Origin: Sphingomonas sp. SORGH_AS_0879
GTDB taxonomy: Bacteria > Pseudomonadota > Alphaproteobacteria > Sphingomonadales > Sphingomonadaceae
DNA length: 64,000 nt
NCBI RefSeq assembly: GCF_030819175.1
Contig: NZ_JAUTBJ010000002.1
Span: forward strand, 72,001-136,000
Direction: 5' to 3'
Part shown: positions 1-9,688 of the stretch, in pieces
Layout of the letters: each line of letters starts with the position of its first letter
Position numbering within the stretch: the first letter of the stretch is position 1
Notes under the pieces: model-generated
What the model was told of the DNA's origin: nothing
Databases searched by the model: none
Seen by the model: only the letters and a program-made list of their open reading frames with translations
Position numbers and translations under genes: made by a program

Positions 1-1201
1 CGATGCCATAGGCGGCGGCCATCGCCGAAGAGGTCTTGAACTGGATGACCAGCACCAGCACCCCGAACAGCAGCAGCCAGTTGATCGCGGGCAGATAGAT
101 CTGCCCTTGGAAATCGGCCGAGGTCTGGCGGACGCGCAGGCGCGGCAACAGTCCCAGTTGAATCGCCTGCTGGGTCAGCGAGAAGGCGCCGGTGATCACC
201 GCCTGCGCCGCGATGACGGTGGCGAGCCCCGCCAGCACGATCAGCGCGGGGCGGAGCGACTCGGGCGCCATCAGGAAGAACCAGTCCTGATTGGTGAAGG
301 GCTGTCCGTTCGCGGTCGCCCGCTCCAGCGCCGACAGCGCGAAAGCCCCCTGCCCCAGATAGTTGAGCGCCAGCGCCGGCAGGACCAGCGAGAACCAGCC
401 GATCCGGATCGGCAGCCGCCCGAAATGCCCCATATCGGCGGTCAGCGCCTCCGCGCCTGTCACCGTCAGGAACACCGCGCCCAGCACGAACAGCCCGACC
501 ACCCCATGGCTCGCCAGGAAGCTGACGCCGTAGCCCGGCCAGATCACCCGCGCAATCGAGGGTTCGTCGGCGATATGCCACAGGCCCAGCCCGCCGATGA
601 CGAGGAACCACAGGATGCAGATCGGCCCGAACAGCTTCGACACCGACGCCGTGCCGCGCGACTGGATGAAGAACAGCGCGACCAGGATGACGATGGTGCA
701 CATCCGGATCACGTCTTCGTTGAAGATCGTGGCGGCGGCGGGGATGGTGTGCAGCCCCTCCATCGCCGACAGGACCGACAGCGCCGGCGTGATGATCGCA
801 TCGCCATAGAAGAGCGACGCCCCCGCCGCGCCCAGCACCAGCGCCAGCCGCGAGCGGATGCCGACCGAGCGCCGGGCCAGTGCGGCCAGCGCCAGCACCC
901 CGCCCTCCCCCTGATTGTCGGCGCGCATCAGGAAGACGACATATTTGATCGTGACGACCAGGATCAGCGACCAGAGCGCCAGGCTGAGCACGCCCAGTAT
1001 CTCGCTGGGGTCGATGCCATCGCCCGCCGATTGGGACAGCGCCTCGCGAAAGGCGTAGAGCGGGCTGGTGCCGATATCGCCGAACACCACGCCGATCGCC
1101 CCGATGGTCAGTGCCGCCAGCGCGGGGTGACGGTGCGCGGTTTCCGCCGCGCCGGTCGCCGCGGTCTGGTCGTCCATAATGTCGGTTGCCGTCCCCGTCA
1201 T
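1..1201 (-). CDS. kup: Low-affinity K+ uptake transporter Kup (3' end cut by the window edge)
   Basis: Inner-membrane potassium/proton symporter of the KUP/HAK family. The visible 400 residues run from a polar N-terminus into the signature GAIGVVFGDIGTSPLYA, followed by hydrophobic segments including VVTIKYVVFLMRADNQGEGG and GASLFYGDAIITPALSVL, both typical of Kup. The gene runs off the left edge at SSAMAAAYGI, so roughly 230 residues of the usual 620-640 (last helices and cytosolic tail) are missing. The start could be the ATG at 1201 or the one at 1177; neither has a strong ribosome binding site. It is transcribed divergently from pdeM, with about 125 bases between them. Confidence 0.95.
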   Translation of the reverse strand, partial: MTGTATDIMDDQTAATGAAETAHRHPALAALTIGAIGVVFGDIGTSPLYAFREALSQSAGDGIDPSEILGVLSLALWSLILVVTIKYVVFLMRADNQGEGGVLALAALARRSVGIRSRLALVLGAAGASLFYGDAIITPALSVLSAMEGLHTIPAAATIFNEDVIRMCTIVILVALFFIQSRGTASVSKLFGPICILWFLVIGGLGLWHIADEPSIARVIWPGYGVSFLASHGVVGLFVLGAVFLTVTGAEALTADMGHFGRLPIRIGWFSLVLPALALNYLGQGAFALSALERATANGQPFTNQDWFFLMAPESLRPALIVLAGLATVIAAQAVITGAFSLTQQAIQLGLLPRLRVRQTSADFQGQIYLPAINWLLLFGVLVLVIQFKTSSAMAAAYGI

Positions 1202-1326
1202 GTCCGCCGGAACCCCCTGAGCCAAAAGGACGGCGCGCTTTACGCTTCTCCGTCCGGGAAGCAAGGGCTTTCCCATGCCCTGTGCAAACGCTTGATATTG
1301 CCGAGCGTCAAGCGCATGGACGGCAA

Positions 1327-1989
1327 ATGGTTCCCTTTTCGTTCGGCGGGCAGGCGTTTCAGGCGCTGGCCGATGGCGCGCTGTTCTGGCCCGCGCGGGC
1401 CGCGCTGCTGGTCGCGGACCTGCACCTGGAGAAGGCGAGCTGGTATGCGGGCGGCGGACAGATGCTGCCCCCGTACGACTCGCTCGCGACCTTGAGCGAG
1501 TTGACCGAAATCGTGGCGCGGACGGGCGCGCGGCAGGTCTGGTGCCTGGGCGACAGCTTTCACGATGCGGAGGGATGCGACCGCCTGCTGCCGGAGGCGC
1601 GGGCGATGTTGCTGGCGCTGACCGGCTCGACCGAATGGACCTGGATCACCGGCAATCACGACCCCGTGCTGCGCGACCGATGCGGCGGCGCGGTGGTGGA
1701 CGAAGCGCTGGTCGATGGTCTGGTCCTGCGGCACGAGGCCGATCCGGCGGAGACGCGGCCCGAACTGTCGGGGCATTTCCACCCCAAGCTTCGCCTCCGG
1801 GTGCGCGGCAAGCTGGTCGCGCGGCGTTGCTTCGTGGGGACGACGAACAAGCTGATCCTGCCCGCCTTCGGGGCGCTGACCGGCGGGCTGGACGTGGATC
1901 ATCCCGCGCTGATCCAGGCGGTCGGGCGGTCGGCGGAGGCACTGGTCCCGGTGCGCGACCGCATGCTGCGCTTCCCGGTCGCCGCCTGA
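1327..1989 (+). CDS. pdeM: PdeM-type metallophosphoesterase (ligase-associated DNA damage response endonuclease)
   Basis: A 220-residue calcineurin-like phosphoesterase with all family metal motifs: D31-x-H33 in LLVADLHLEK, G75-D76 in WCLGDSFHD, GNHD at 109-112, H136 and GHFHP at 149-153. Size and motif spacing fit the PdeM family, which in many proteobacteria accompanies an Lhr-type helicase, an exonuclease and an ATP-dependent ligase. None of these partners is in this window, so the DNA-repair role rests on family membership. The ATG at 1327 is the last start before the conserved MVPFSFGG region; an upstream extension to 1186 is low-complexity and overlaps the promoter region shared with kup. 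It converges on msrA. Confidence 0.88.
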   Translation: MVPFSFGGQAFQALADGALFWPARAALLVADLHLEKASWYAGGGQMLPPYDSLATLSELTEIVARTGARQVWCLGDSFHDAEGCDRLLPEARAMLLALTGSTEWTWITGNHDPVLRDRCGGAVVDEALVDGLVLRHEADPAETRPELSGHFHPKLRLRVRGKLVARRCFVGTTNKLILPAFGALTGGLDVDHPALIQAVGRSAEALVPVRDRMLRFPVAA

Positions 1990-2017
1990 GGGTGGGTCGC
2001 CATTCCCTGGCTTCGCT

Positions 2018-2048
2018 AACCCTCTCCCCTCGCAGAGGGGTGAGGGAA
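2018..2048. repeat. R4-type palindrome between converging pdeM and msrA
   Basis: A C-rich arm ending CTCTCCCCT is followed at once by AGGGGTGAGGG, giving a strong hairpin with a very short loop. It sits between the two stop codons and resembles arms of the larger copies at 23553-23672 and 45831-45975. It could act as a bidirectional terminator. Confidence 0.6.
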
Positions 2049-2061
2049 GTCACGCTACGCC

Positions 2062-2733
2062 CTATCCCGCCCGCGCCAGATCCGGGAAACCGGCGCGGAA
2101 GCCCGCCACCTTGGGCTTGTCCCAGCGCATGATGTAGGGATGCATCGGGTTGCGGTCGTAGAAATTCTGATGATCCGCCTCGGCGGGGAAGAAGCCGCCC
2201 TGCTCGATCCGGGTGGTGATCGGTTTGCCAAAGGCATGGGCCCTGGTCAGCTGCGCGATATAGGCGCGGGCGACCCGTGCCTGTTCGGGCGACTGGGCGA
2301 AGATGGCGGAGCGATAGCTGGGCCCGCGATCCGGGCCCTGGCCGCCGACCTGGGTCGGATCATGCGCGATCGCGAAATAGACGCGGAGCAGCGTGGCGTA
2401 GGAGACTTGCGCGGGGTCGTAGGTGATCCGAATCGCCTCGGCATGGCCGGTCCGCTCGGTCGAGACGGCGCCGTAATTGGCATCCTCGCGACGACCACCG
2501 GCATAGCCCGCCGTTACGGCGCGGACGCCCTTCACCCGCTCGAACACCGCTTCCATGCCCCAGAAGCAACCGCCCGCCAGCACCGCCACCTGCGGGCGGG
2601 ACGACGCGGGCACGTCCATCGCCGCCCTGGGCAACGGCACCGCGCGTTCCGCGCTGGCGGGGAGGGAGGACAGGGCGACCGCTCCGAATGCGGTCGCGAC
2701 CAGAGCGATGCAGAGGGTATAGCGCATCGCCAT
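2062..2733 (-). CDS. msrA: Exported peptide-methionine (S)-S-oxide reductase MsrA
   Basis: Reduces methionine-S-sulfoxide in oxidised proteins. The catalytic GCFWGME motif is present with nucleophile C56, followed by VTAGYAGG and TGHAEAI, all MsrA hallmarks. The first about 28 residues form a signal peptide (hydrophobic core LCIALVATAFGAVAL, then LPASAER), so the enzyme probably acts in the periplasm, unlike the cytosolic E. coli MsrA. There is no fused MsrB domain and no msrB neighbour. A second ATG two codons in (2727) is an equally good start. Total 223 residues, normal for an MsrA plus leader. Confidence 0.95.
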   Translation of the reverse strand: MAMRYTLCIALVATAFGAVALSSLPASAERAVPLPRAAMDVPASSRPQVAVLAGGCFWGMEAVFERVKGVRAVTAGYAGGRREDANYGAVSTERTGHAEAIRITYDPAQVSYATLLRVYFAIAHDPTQVGGQGPDRGPSYRSAIFAQSPEQARVARAYIAQLTRAHAFGKPITTRIEQGGFFPAEADHQNFYDRNPMHPYIMRWDKPKVAGFRAGFPDLARAG

Positions 2734-2781
2734 GATATGGGGTGGGATTTCAGGTTCGGCTAGAGGCGGGCGTTGAAGCGC

Positions 2782-2863
2782 GGGCTTCGACTTCGCTTAG
2801 CCTGAACGGCTGTTTTAGAGGAGTATTCCAAACCTCCGTTCCGCCTGCGCGAAGTCGAAGGCC
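2782..2863. repeat. R1 dispersed inverted repeat, copy a
   Basis: Arms GGGCTTCGACTTCGC and GCGAAGTCGAAGGCC flank a spacer of about 30 bases. The left arm continues as TTAGCCTGAACGG and the right arm begins CCGTTCCGCCTG. Five further copies are in this window (7059, 12436, 28179, 31275, 44060). This copy lies between two minus-strand genes. Confidence 0.75.
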
Positions 2864-2888
2864 ACGGGAATCACCCCGCCGGGGCCCC

Positions 2889-3026
2889 TTAGCGAACCGC
2901 CTCGACCGGAGCGGACGCATAGCGGCTGGGCGCGTCGGCCGGGTGAAGCATCACGAGACCCAGGGCGCCAAGCGCAAATCCGCCGGCGAACTGCCATACG
3001 AAGCTGGACTTGAGGAGGGCACGCAT
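2889..3026 (-). CDS. Small single-pass membrane protein (45 aa)
   Basis: A 45-codon frame starting MRALLKSSFVWQFAGG and ending VEAVR before TAA. Residues about 10-27 (VWQFAGGFALGALGLVML) form one plausible transmembrane helix, preceded by Arg/Lys and followed by a short polar tail. AGGTGAAGA lies a few bases upstream of the ATG. No function is recognised. Codon use is typical of the neighbours, with G/C-rich third positions. It is a candidate because of composition, start context and position; homologues in other sphingomonads would settle it. Confidence 0.55.
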   Translation of the reverse strand: MRALLKSSFVWQFAGGFALGALGLVMLHPADAPSRYASAPVEAVR

Positions 3027-3203
3027 TCGTCTTCACCTGTCTAAACGGTTCGCCTCCGAAATGGGCGGCGATCTTCCGGGTGCCATCTGGTCGATCGGCA
3101 CCGTTCCGACAATGGCGTTTATAGAAACACAGCATTAACGGCACGTGACCGTGTCGTTCACGCCACAGTTAAGCCATATTGCCGCAGCGCACCCAGCGAT
3201 AGG

Positions 3204-3245
3204 AAAAAGCCAGCCAGTCGAGCCATTTGGCTGGACCGACTGGCT
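3204..3245 (-). terminator. Rho-independent terminator of the pabBC-aspC unit
   Basis: Nine-base perfect arms AGCCAGTCG (3212-3220) and CGACTGGCT (3237-3245), with an inner AGCC/GGCT pairing. Read on the minus strand, the hairpin is followed by GGCTTTTTCC, giving a run of five T. It lies 24 bases past the aspC stop codon. Confidence 0.8.
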
Positions 3246-3268
3246 TTCGCAGCGCCATAAGGCGAACC

Positions 3269-4522
<1,254 letters not shown>

Positions 4523-6271
4523 TCAATCCGCAACCATCCGTGCACGAAACAATCCGCGAAGTGCATTGCCAAGCAAGAATCCGTCCCGAATGTCTCCACG
4601 GGTCAACCGCCCCTCGACCGCGCGGCCCGTCTGGATCAAATGCGCGCGCAGCACGCCGGGCAGCAGCCCTTGCGCCAGCGGCGGGGTGACCAGCACATCG
4701 CCGCGCGTGACGAACAGCGAGGTGTAGCTGCCCTCGGTCAGGCCGCCATCGGGGGCCTCGAACACCACCTCGGTCGTGCCCGCCGCGATCCGCGCCGCGT
4801 CGTAAAAGCCGCGCGCGCTGGTCTTGTGCCGCAAGCGCAGATCGTCGGGAGAGACGGGCAGCGGCACGATCCGCACCGGCACCACCCCATCGAAGGGTGC
4901 GGGCCGGGGGCCGACCTCCACCACCACCGCGCCACCGCGCGCCAGCAACAGCCGGATCCGCCGTGCCTCGCGCAGGCGGAAGGTCGCCGCCTGAAGTTCG
5001 TTGCGCGCGCCATGCCGGTCGAAGGCGAAACCCAGCGCGGCCGCGCTCGCCTTCATCCGGGCGAGATGCGCCTCCAGATGCTGGATACCCTCGACCGGAT
5101 CGAAGGCCATGGTTTCGATCAGGTCGAAATCGGGCCGCCCCCCGACCAGGAACGCCGCCTTGGCGAGACACTCGTCCCACTCGTCCGCCGCCACCGAATC
5201 GGCGACCACCCCGGACCCGATGCCCAGCGTCACCCGCGAGCCGCCCGTCGGCCAGGTCAGGGTGCGGATGGCGACGTTGAACATCGCGTCCCCATCGGCA
5301 TCCAGCCGCCCGATCGCCCCGGTATAGAGCCCGCGTGCCGAATCCTCGATCCCGGCGATCGCCTGCATCGCGCGGATCTTGGGCGCGCCGGTGATCGATC
5401 CGCAGGGAAACAGCGCCGCCAGTACGTCCAAGGCATCGCGCCCCTCGGCCAGGTCGGCGGTGACGGTGGATACCATCTGGTGCACCGTCGGATAGGGTTC
5501 GACCGCGAAAAGCTCGGGCACCGCGACGCTGCCCGCCCGCGCGACGCGCGACAGGTCGTTGCGCATCAGATCGACGATCATCAGATTTTCGGCGCGCTGC
5601 TTCGGGTCGTCGCGCAGGGCCGCCGCCGCGCGCGCATCGGCGGCGGGATCGGCCTCGCGCCGTGCGGTGCCCTTCATCGGCCGGGCGGTCAGGCGACCGT
5701 CCTCCAGCGAGAAGAACAACTCGGGCGACAGCGACAGGATCGTCGCCTCGCCGGTCGCCACCACCGCGCCCCAGCCCGCGCGCGACCGGGCGCGAAGCCC
5801 CGCATAGAGCGCCAGCGGATCGCCGACGACCGGCGCGGTCGCGCGAAAGGTCTGATTGACCTGATAGAGATCGCCCGCCGCGATCAGCCGCTGCACCTCG
5901 GCGAATTGCGCGGCATGGCGCGCCTCGTCCCATTCGGGCTCCAGCGCGCCGATCCACGCCCCCGCCGGATCGGGCAGCGTCGCCTCGACCGACAGGCTCT
6001 GCCACCCCTCGAACAGCCCGAACCACAGGAGCGGGCCGTCGAGCGCAGGCGCGGACACACCGGGTTCCAGCGCCGCCCCCGCCTCATAGGCGATCATCCC
6101 CGCGGCATGGAGGCCCTGCGCCCGCGCCTGTCGCAGCTTTTCCAGCGCGGGGGCGACCTCCAGCGGCGCATGCGCGACGACGATCCCGACCGGCGCGGTA
6201 TAGAGCCGCGCCGCCGCTCCTCCGTCACGGGCGTCGTCGAGCAGCACGAAAGGGGCATCGAGGCGCAGCAT
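4523..6271 (-). CDS. pabB: Fused aminodeoxychorismate synthase component I / aminodeoxychorismate lyase
   Basis: A two-domain folate-pathway enzyme of 582 residues. The N-terminal about 360 residues are a PabB chorismate-binding domain (PMKGTARR, MIVDLMRNDLSRVAR, CGSITGAPKIRAMQ). The C-terminal about 200 are a PabC-like class IV PLP lyase (RHKTSARGFYDAAR, EGSYTSLFV, LLPGVLRAHLI). Together they convert chorismate plus ammonia to p-aminobenzoate; the PabA glutaminase must be elsewhere. The frame is open further upstream, but the ATG at 6271 begins the conserved domain and the longer version would run into the divergent gene at 6354. Followed by aspC. Confidence 0.93.
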   Translation of the reverse strand: MLRLDAPFVLLDDARDGGAAARLYTAPVGIVVAHAPLEVAPALEKLRQARAQGLHAAGMIAYEAGAALEPGVSAPALDGPLLWFGLFEGWQSLSVEATLPDPAGAWIGALEPEWDEARHAAQFAEVQRLIAAGDLYQVNQTFRATAPVVGDPLALYAGLRARSRAGWGAVVATGEATILSLSPELFFSLEDGRLTARPMKGTARREADPAADARAAAALRDDPKQRAENLMIVDLMRNDLSRVARAGSVAVPELFAVEPYPTVHQMVSTVTADLAEGRDALDVLAALFPCGSITGAPKIRAMQAIAGIEDSARGLYTGAIGRLDADGDAMFNVAIRTLTWPTGGSRVTLGIGSGVVADSVAADEWDECLAKAAFLVGGRPDFDLIETMAFDPVEGIQHLEAHLARMKASAAALGFAFDRHGARNELQAATFRLREARRIRLLLARGGAVVVEVGPRPAPFDGVVPVRIVPLPVSPDDLRLRHKTSARGFYDAARIAAGTTEVVFEAPDGGLTEGSYTSLFVTRGDVLVTPPLAQGLLPGVLRAHLIQTGRAVEGRLTRGDIRDGFLLGNALRGLFRARMVAD

Positions 6272-6353
6272 GGCGTTCGATCCATGCACGGCCCTTCCCC
6301 GCACATGCAAGTATCGATTGGCCGCGACTGTCCCAGTCTCTATCCCGGACGCC

Positions 6354-7046
6354 ATGACCGATGCTTCCCAGACCCTGCCCCCGCCCCCTACCCCGCCTTT
6401 GCGCGCCGCGATCGTCCCCGTCACCCCGCTTCAGCAGAATTGCTCGATCGTCTGGTGCACCGCGACGATGAAGGCGGCGGTGGTCGATCCCGGCGGCGAC
6501 CTGCCCCGTATCCACGACGCCATCGCCAAGACCGGGGTGACGGTGGAGAAGATCCTGCTCACCCATGGCCATATCGACCATGCGGGCGGAGCCAGGGCGC
6601 TGTCCGATTCGCTGGGCGTCCCGGTCGAGGGTCCGCAGGAAGAGGATCGCTTCTGGCTCGCGCGGCTGGACGAGGATGGGCAGGCCTATGGCATCCCCGC
6701 GCAGGTGCTGGAGCCGACGCGCTGGCTGTCCGAGGGCGACACGGTGACGATCGGCGGCCTGACCCTGGATGTGTACGAGACGCCGGGGCATACGCGCGGG
6801 CATGTCATCTTCCACCACGCGCCGTCTAAGTTCGCGCTGGTCGGCGACGTGCTGTTCCAGGGATCGATCGGGCGGTCGGACATGGCCGGCGGGGATCATG
6901 ATACGCTGATACGCTCGATCGTCGAGAAGCTCTGGCCGCTGGGGAACGAGACGGCGTTCATCCCGGGGCACGGCCAGCCCAGCACGTTCGGGCATGAGCG
7001 GCAAAGCAATGCGTTCGTCGCGGATCGGGTGTTGGGTTTGGGGTGA
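6354..7046 (+). CDS. MBL-fold metallohydrolase, glyoxalase II-like
   Basis: A 230-residue metallo-beta-lactamase fold hydrolase. The metal motif THGHIDHAGG (HxHxDH) is followed by the later ligands in PGHTRGH, VGDVLF and PGHGQP, the pattern of GloB/YcbL-type thioesterases. The substrate could be S-lactoylglutathione or another thioester; nothing nearby decides. The ATG at 6354 precedes MTDASQTLPPPP, a Pro-rich leader before the domain starts at AAIVPVTPLQQN. It is divergent from pabBC (about 80 bases apart) and converges on the M28 peptidase across an R1 repeat. Confidence 0.87.
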   Translation: MTDASQTLPPPPTPPLRAAIVPVTPLQQNCSIVWCTATMKAAVVDPGGDLPRIHDAIAKTGVTVEKILLTHGHIDHAGGARALSDSLGVPVEGPQEEDRFWLARLDEDGQAYGIPAQVLEPTRWLSEGDTVTIGGLTLDVYETPGHTRGHVIFHHAPSKFALVGDVLFQGSIGRSDMAGGDHDTLIRSIVEKLWPLGNETAFIPGHGQPSTFGHERQSNAFVADRVLGLG

Positions 7047-7058
7047 AGTTGGGGCGTG

Positions 7059-7193
7059 GGCTTCGACTTCGCTCAGCCTGAACGGCTGGTGGGATAGGGG
7101 TTCCCCAAACCCCGTTCAGCCTGAGCCCTTCGGCTGGCTGGCAAGCCAGCCGCTCAGGATAAACCTCGGGGCAAAGCGCCGAGGTCGAAGGCC
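7059..7193. repeat. R1 dispersed inverted repeat, copy b, with an inserted hairpin
   Basis: Left arm GGGCTTCGACTTCGCTCAGC plus CTGAACGG; right arm CCGTTCAGCCTGAG...GTCGAAGGCC. The right arm is split by about 50 extra bases carrying their own palindrome (GGCTGGCTGGCAAGCCAGCC). It lies between the stop codons of the converging MBL hydrolase and M28 peptidase genes. Confidence 0.75.
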
Positions 7194-7200
7194 AAGGGAA

Positions 7201-8829
7201 TCAGCGCCGTTCCGCGGCACTCTCCCCTCGAATCGCCTTGAACTCCGACCCCTCACGCCATTCCGGCCAATCCCGCCCATCGGCCAGATCGCGCCCGATC
7301 CGGTAGAACAACCCGACATCCGCCGCCGCCCCGCGCAAGTCCCATTTCGCGTCCCAGGCATCGCAGGTCTGGTGATAGCAGCGCATATAGCCGTCGAGCC
7401 ATTGCTGCCCCGCCGGACGCCCCCCTTCGACCAGATCGGGCGCGCCGCTGATCGCCATCAGCAGCAAGGTCGGCACGCCGCGCCGCGCGACCGAGAAATG
7501 GTCCGCGCGATAGAACAGCCCACGCTCGGGCAGAGCCTCGGGCGTCACCACCCGCCCTTGCGCGGCGGCGGCGGCCTTCAGCCGATCCTCCAGGTCGTTC
7601 TGGCCATCACCGACCAGCATCACGTCCTTCGACGGCCCCGCCGTCTGGAGGATGTCGAGCGTCAGGTTGGCGACCGTCTTGGCCAGCGGATAGACCGGCT
7701 TCACCGCATAGGTCTCCGACCCCAGCAGCCCGCGCTCCTCGCCGGTCCACAGCGCGAAGACCAGGCTGCGATCGGTCGGCGGGGCCGCCTTGAACGCGCG
7801 CGCCAGTTCCAGCACGCCCGCCACGCCCAGCCCGTCGTCGTTCGCACCGGGACGGATCACCCGCCCCTGCGCATCCGCCGCGCCCTTGCCATAGGCGTCC
7901 CAATGCGCGCCGAACATGACGACTTCATCGGGGTGCGTCTTGCCGGGAAGTTTCGCCAGCACGTTGCGGCTCTCGGCCCGCACCGTCGTCACGGGCAGGT
8001 CGGCGGAGAAGGACTGCCCCTTCAACGGCACGGGGCGGAAGTCGGCACGCCGCGCGGCCTTGCGCTGCTGGGCCAGGTCCAGCCCAGCGGCAGCGAACAG
8101 CTTCGTCGCCGAGTCGCCCGACAACCAGCCCTGCAACAGCACCCGCGACGTCGGATCGCTGCGCACGATATCGTAATTCTCGCCCGCAGGCGCCGTCACC
8201 GTCGCCCAGCCATAGCCCGCGCCCGGCGTGTCATGGACGATCAGCGCCCCCAGCGCGCCCCGCCGCGCGGCTTCCTCATATTTATAGGTCCAGCGGCCAT
8301 AATAGGTCATGCGGCGGTCGCCGAACTTGCCCTTGGCATCGTCGCCCGCGACCGCCTCGAAATCGGGATCGTTGACCAGGAAGACCGCGACCTTACCCTT
8401 CAGGTCGACGCCCTTGAAATCGTCCCAGCCGCGTTCGGGCGCATGAACGCCGTAGCCGACAAAGACCATCGGCGCGTTCTGAATGGCGACGCGATCGACG
8501 GGACGCACGGTCGAGACATAGATACCCTGGCCCTGCGCCAGCGGCATGGCCCCGACGCGCATCGTCCCCTTGCCGATCTGGGTACGGATCAGCGGCACGG
8601 CCTGGGTCCACTGCCCATCCGGGCCGCCTGGTCGCAGTCCCATCGCCTTGAACTGCGCGACCAGCCAGTCGACCGTCTTCGCCTCGCCCGGTGTGCCGGG
8701 CGCGCGTCCCTCGAAGCTGTCGGAGGCGAGCGTCTTCACATCGTTCGACAGGCGCGTGGGTGAGATGGGATCGGGGGCGGCGGCGGTCAGCGCGATGGCG
8801 GCCATGCCGATGAGGGGAAAACGAATCAT
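7201..8829 (-). CDS. Exported M28-family zinc aminopeptidase with PA domain
   Basis: A 542-residue secreted or periplasmic peptidase. A signal peptide (MIRFPLIGMAAIALTAAAP) leads to a region containing a protease-associated insert (about residues 110-250) and then the M28 catalytic core: FGAHWDAYGKG, NDDGLGVAGVLELARAF and WTGEERGLLGSE supply the two-zinc ligands and the catalytic glutamate. The family releases N-terminal residues or dipeptides. Its ATG overlaps the stop of the upstream MAPEG gene as ATGA, implying translational coupling. The frame stays open upstream to 9336, but that part is shadow of MAPEG and intergenic DNA. Confidence 0.9.
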   Translation of the reverse strand: MIRFPLIGMAAIALTAAAPDPISPTRLSNDVKTLASDSFEGRAPGTPGEAKTVDWLVAQFKAMGLRPGGPDGQWTQAVPLIRTQIGKGTMRVGAMPLAQGQGIYVSTVRPVDRVAIQNAPMVFVGYGVHAPERGWDDFKGVDLKGKVAVFLVNDPDFEAVAGDDAKGKFGDRRMTYYGRWTYKYEEAARRGALGALIVHDTPGAGYGWATVTAPAGENYDIVRSDPTSRVLLQGWLSGDSATKLFAAAGLDLAQQRKAARRADFRPVPLKGQSFSADLPVTTVRAESRNVLAKLPGKTHPDEVVMFGAHWDAYGKGAADAQGRVIRPGANDDGLGVAGVLELARAFKAAPPTDRSLVFALWTGEERGLLGSETYAVKPVYPLAKTVANLTLDILQTAGPSKDVMLVGDGQNDLEDRLKAAAAAQGRVVTPEALPERGLFYRADHFSVARRGVPTLLLMAISGAPDLVEGGRPAGQQWLDGYMRCYHQTCDAWDAKWDLRGAAADVGLFYRIGRDLADGRDWPEWREGSEFKAIRGESAAERR

Positions 8830-9263
8830 CGCTGGTCGATCCTTATGACGGTGGTGGCGCTGACGGGCGCGACATGGCTGGTATAGACGATCCCGATCGC
8901 CCAGCCCGCCAACAGCGCCAGGACCGCCCAGGTTCCCATCGCGCCCCCGGCGCGCCCGATATTGGGCGCGGGCCGCATCATGCCCCAGCCATGGCCGATC
9001 CGCGCGATGATGAATGCGCCGCCCAGCACCCACAGCCAGAAGGACGATCCCCCCGCCAGCTCGATCAGCGCCATCAGGATCAGCACGAAGGGCGCATATT
9101 CGACGAAATTGGCCTGCGCGCGCATACCACTGGCCAGTCGCGAATCGCCGCCATCGCCCAGCAGGACCTTGCCCCGCACCCGCCCGACGACGATTCGCAG
9201 GGCGAGCCACAGATTGACCAAGGCGGCCGCCGCCGCGATGCTGAGCGTGACGGGCAAGACCAT
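8826..9263 (-). CDS. MAPEG-family integral membrane protein
   Basis: A 145-residue protein with four hydrophobic segments, matching the eicosanoid/glutathione metabolism (MAPEG) fold. Visible family features are RGKVLLGDGGDSRLASGMRA after helix 1, the RAQANFVEYAPF motif at the start of helix 2, and IIARIGHGWGM. Bacterial members are usually uncharacterised; glutathione-dependent activity is possible but unproven. Start ATG at 9263. The stop codon overlaps the start of the M28 peptidase gene, so the two form an operon. It is divergent from rpmF. Confidence 0.88.
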   Translation of the reverse strand: MVLPVTLSIAAAAALVNLWLALRIVVGRVRGKVLLGDGGDSRLASGMRAQANFVEYAPFVLILMALIELAGGSSFWLWVLGGAFIIARIGHGWGMMRPAPNIGRAGGAMGTWAVLALLAGWAIGIVYTSHVAPVSATTVIRIDQR

Positions 9264-9321
9264 AAGCGCCGCATTCTCCGTATATTGAACCCGAACACCG
9301 CCTGCCATTCCGTGGCAAAGC

Positions 9322-9349
9322 TTGCAACATCGGCAAAACTCGCTATAGG
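9322..9349 (+). promoter_or_regulatory. Probable sigma-70-type promoter of the rpmF-plsX-fabH operon
   Basis: TTGCAA (9322-9327) is separated by 16 bases from TATAGG (9344-9349), in the divergent region between MAPEG and rpmF. It would give a leader of about 110 bases. Read by eye only. Confidence 0.45.
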
Positions 9350-9469
9350 CGCGGGGCTTCGCGATGCGTCCGGCTGGGTGCTCACGCGGCCGGGTCCTTC
9401 GATCCGGGCGCGCAATGGGTGCTGACCGTGGCGTATTCCACCCATTGTTCGAATTGATAAGGTGCCGCA

Positions 9470-9649
9470 ATGGCCGTCCCCAAGAGAAAGACTTCGCCCT
9501 CCAAGCGCGGCATGCGCCGTGGCCACGACTCGCTGACGATCGCGGCATTCCAGGAATGCCCGAACTGCGGCGAGCTGAAGCGTCCGCACAATCTGTGCAC
9601 CGCTTGCGGTCACTATAACGGCCGTGAGGTCGTGTCGGTCGAGGGCTGA
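9470..9649 (+). CDS. rpmF: 50S ribosomal protein L32
   Basis: A 59-residue basic protein beginning [17 protein letters not shown], the invariant L32 N-terminus, with a four-cysteine zinc ribbon (CPNC at 30-33 and CTAC at 43-46), so this is the zinc-containing C+ form. Part of the large ribosomal subunit near the peptidyl transferase exit side. rpmF-plsX linkage is widely conserved and ties ribosome production to phospholipid synthesis. plsX starts 39 bases downstream with a GAGGAA site. Confidence 0.97.
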   Translation: MAVPKRKTSPSKRGMRRGHDSLTIAAFQECPNCGELKRPHNLCTACGHYNGREVVSVEG

Positions 9650-9688
9650 TCCCTCCATCCGTCAACGGAATGACCGTTAGAGGAACGC

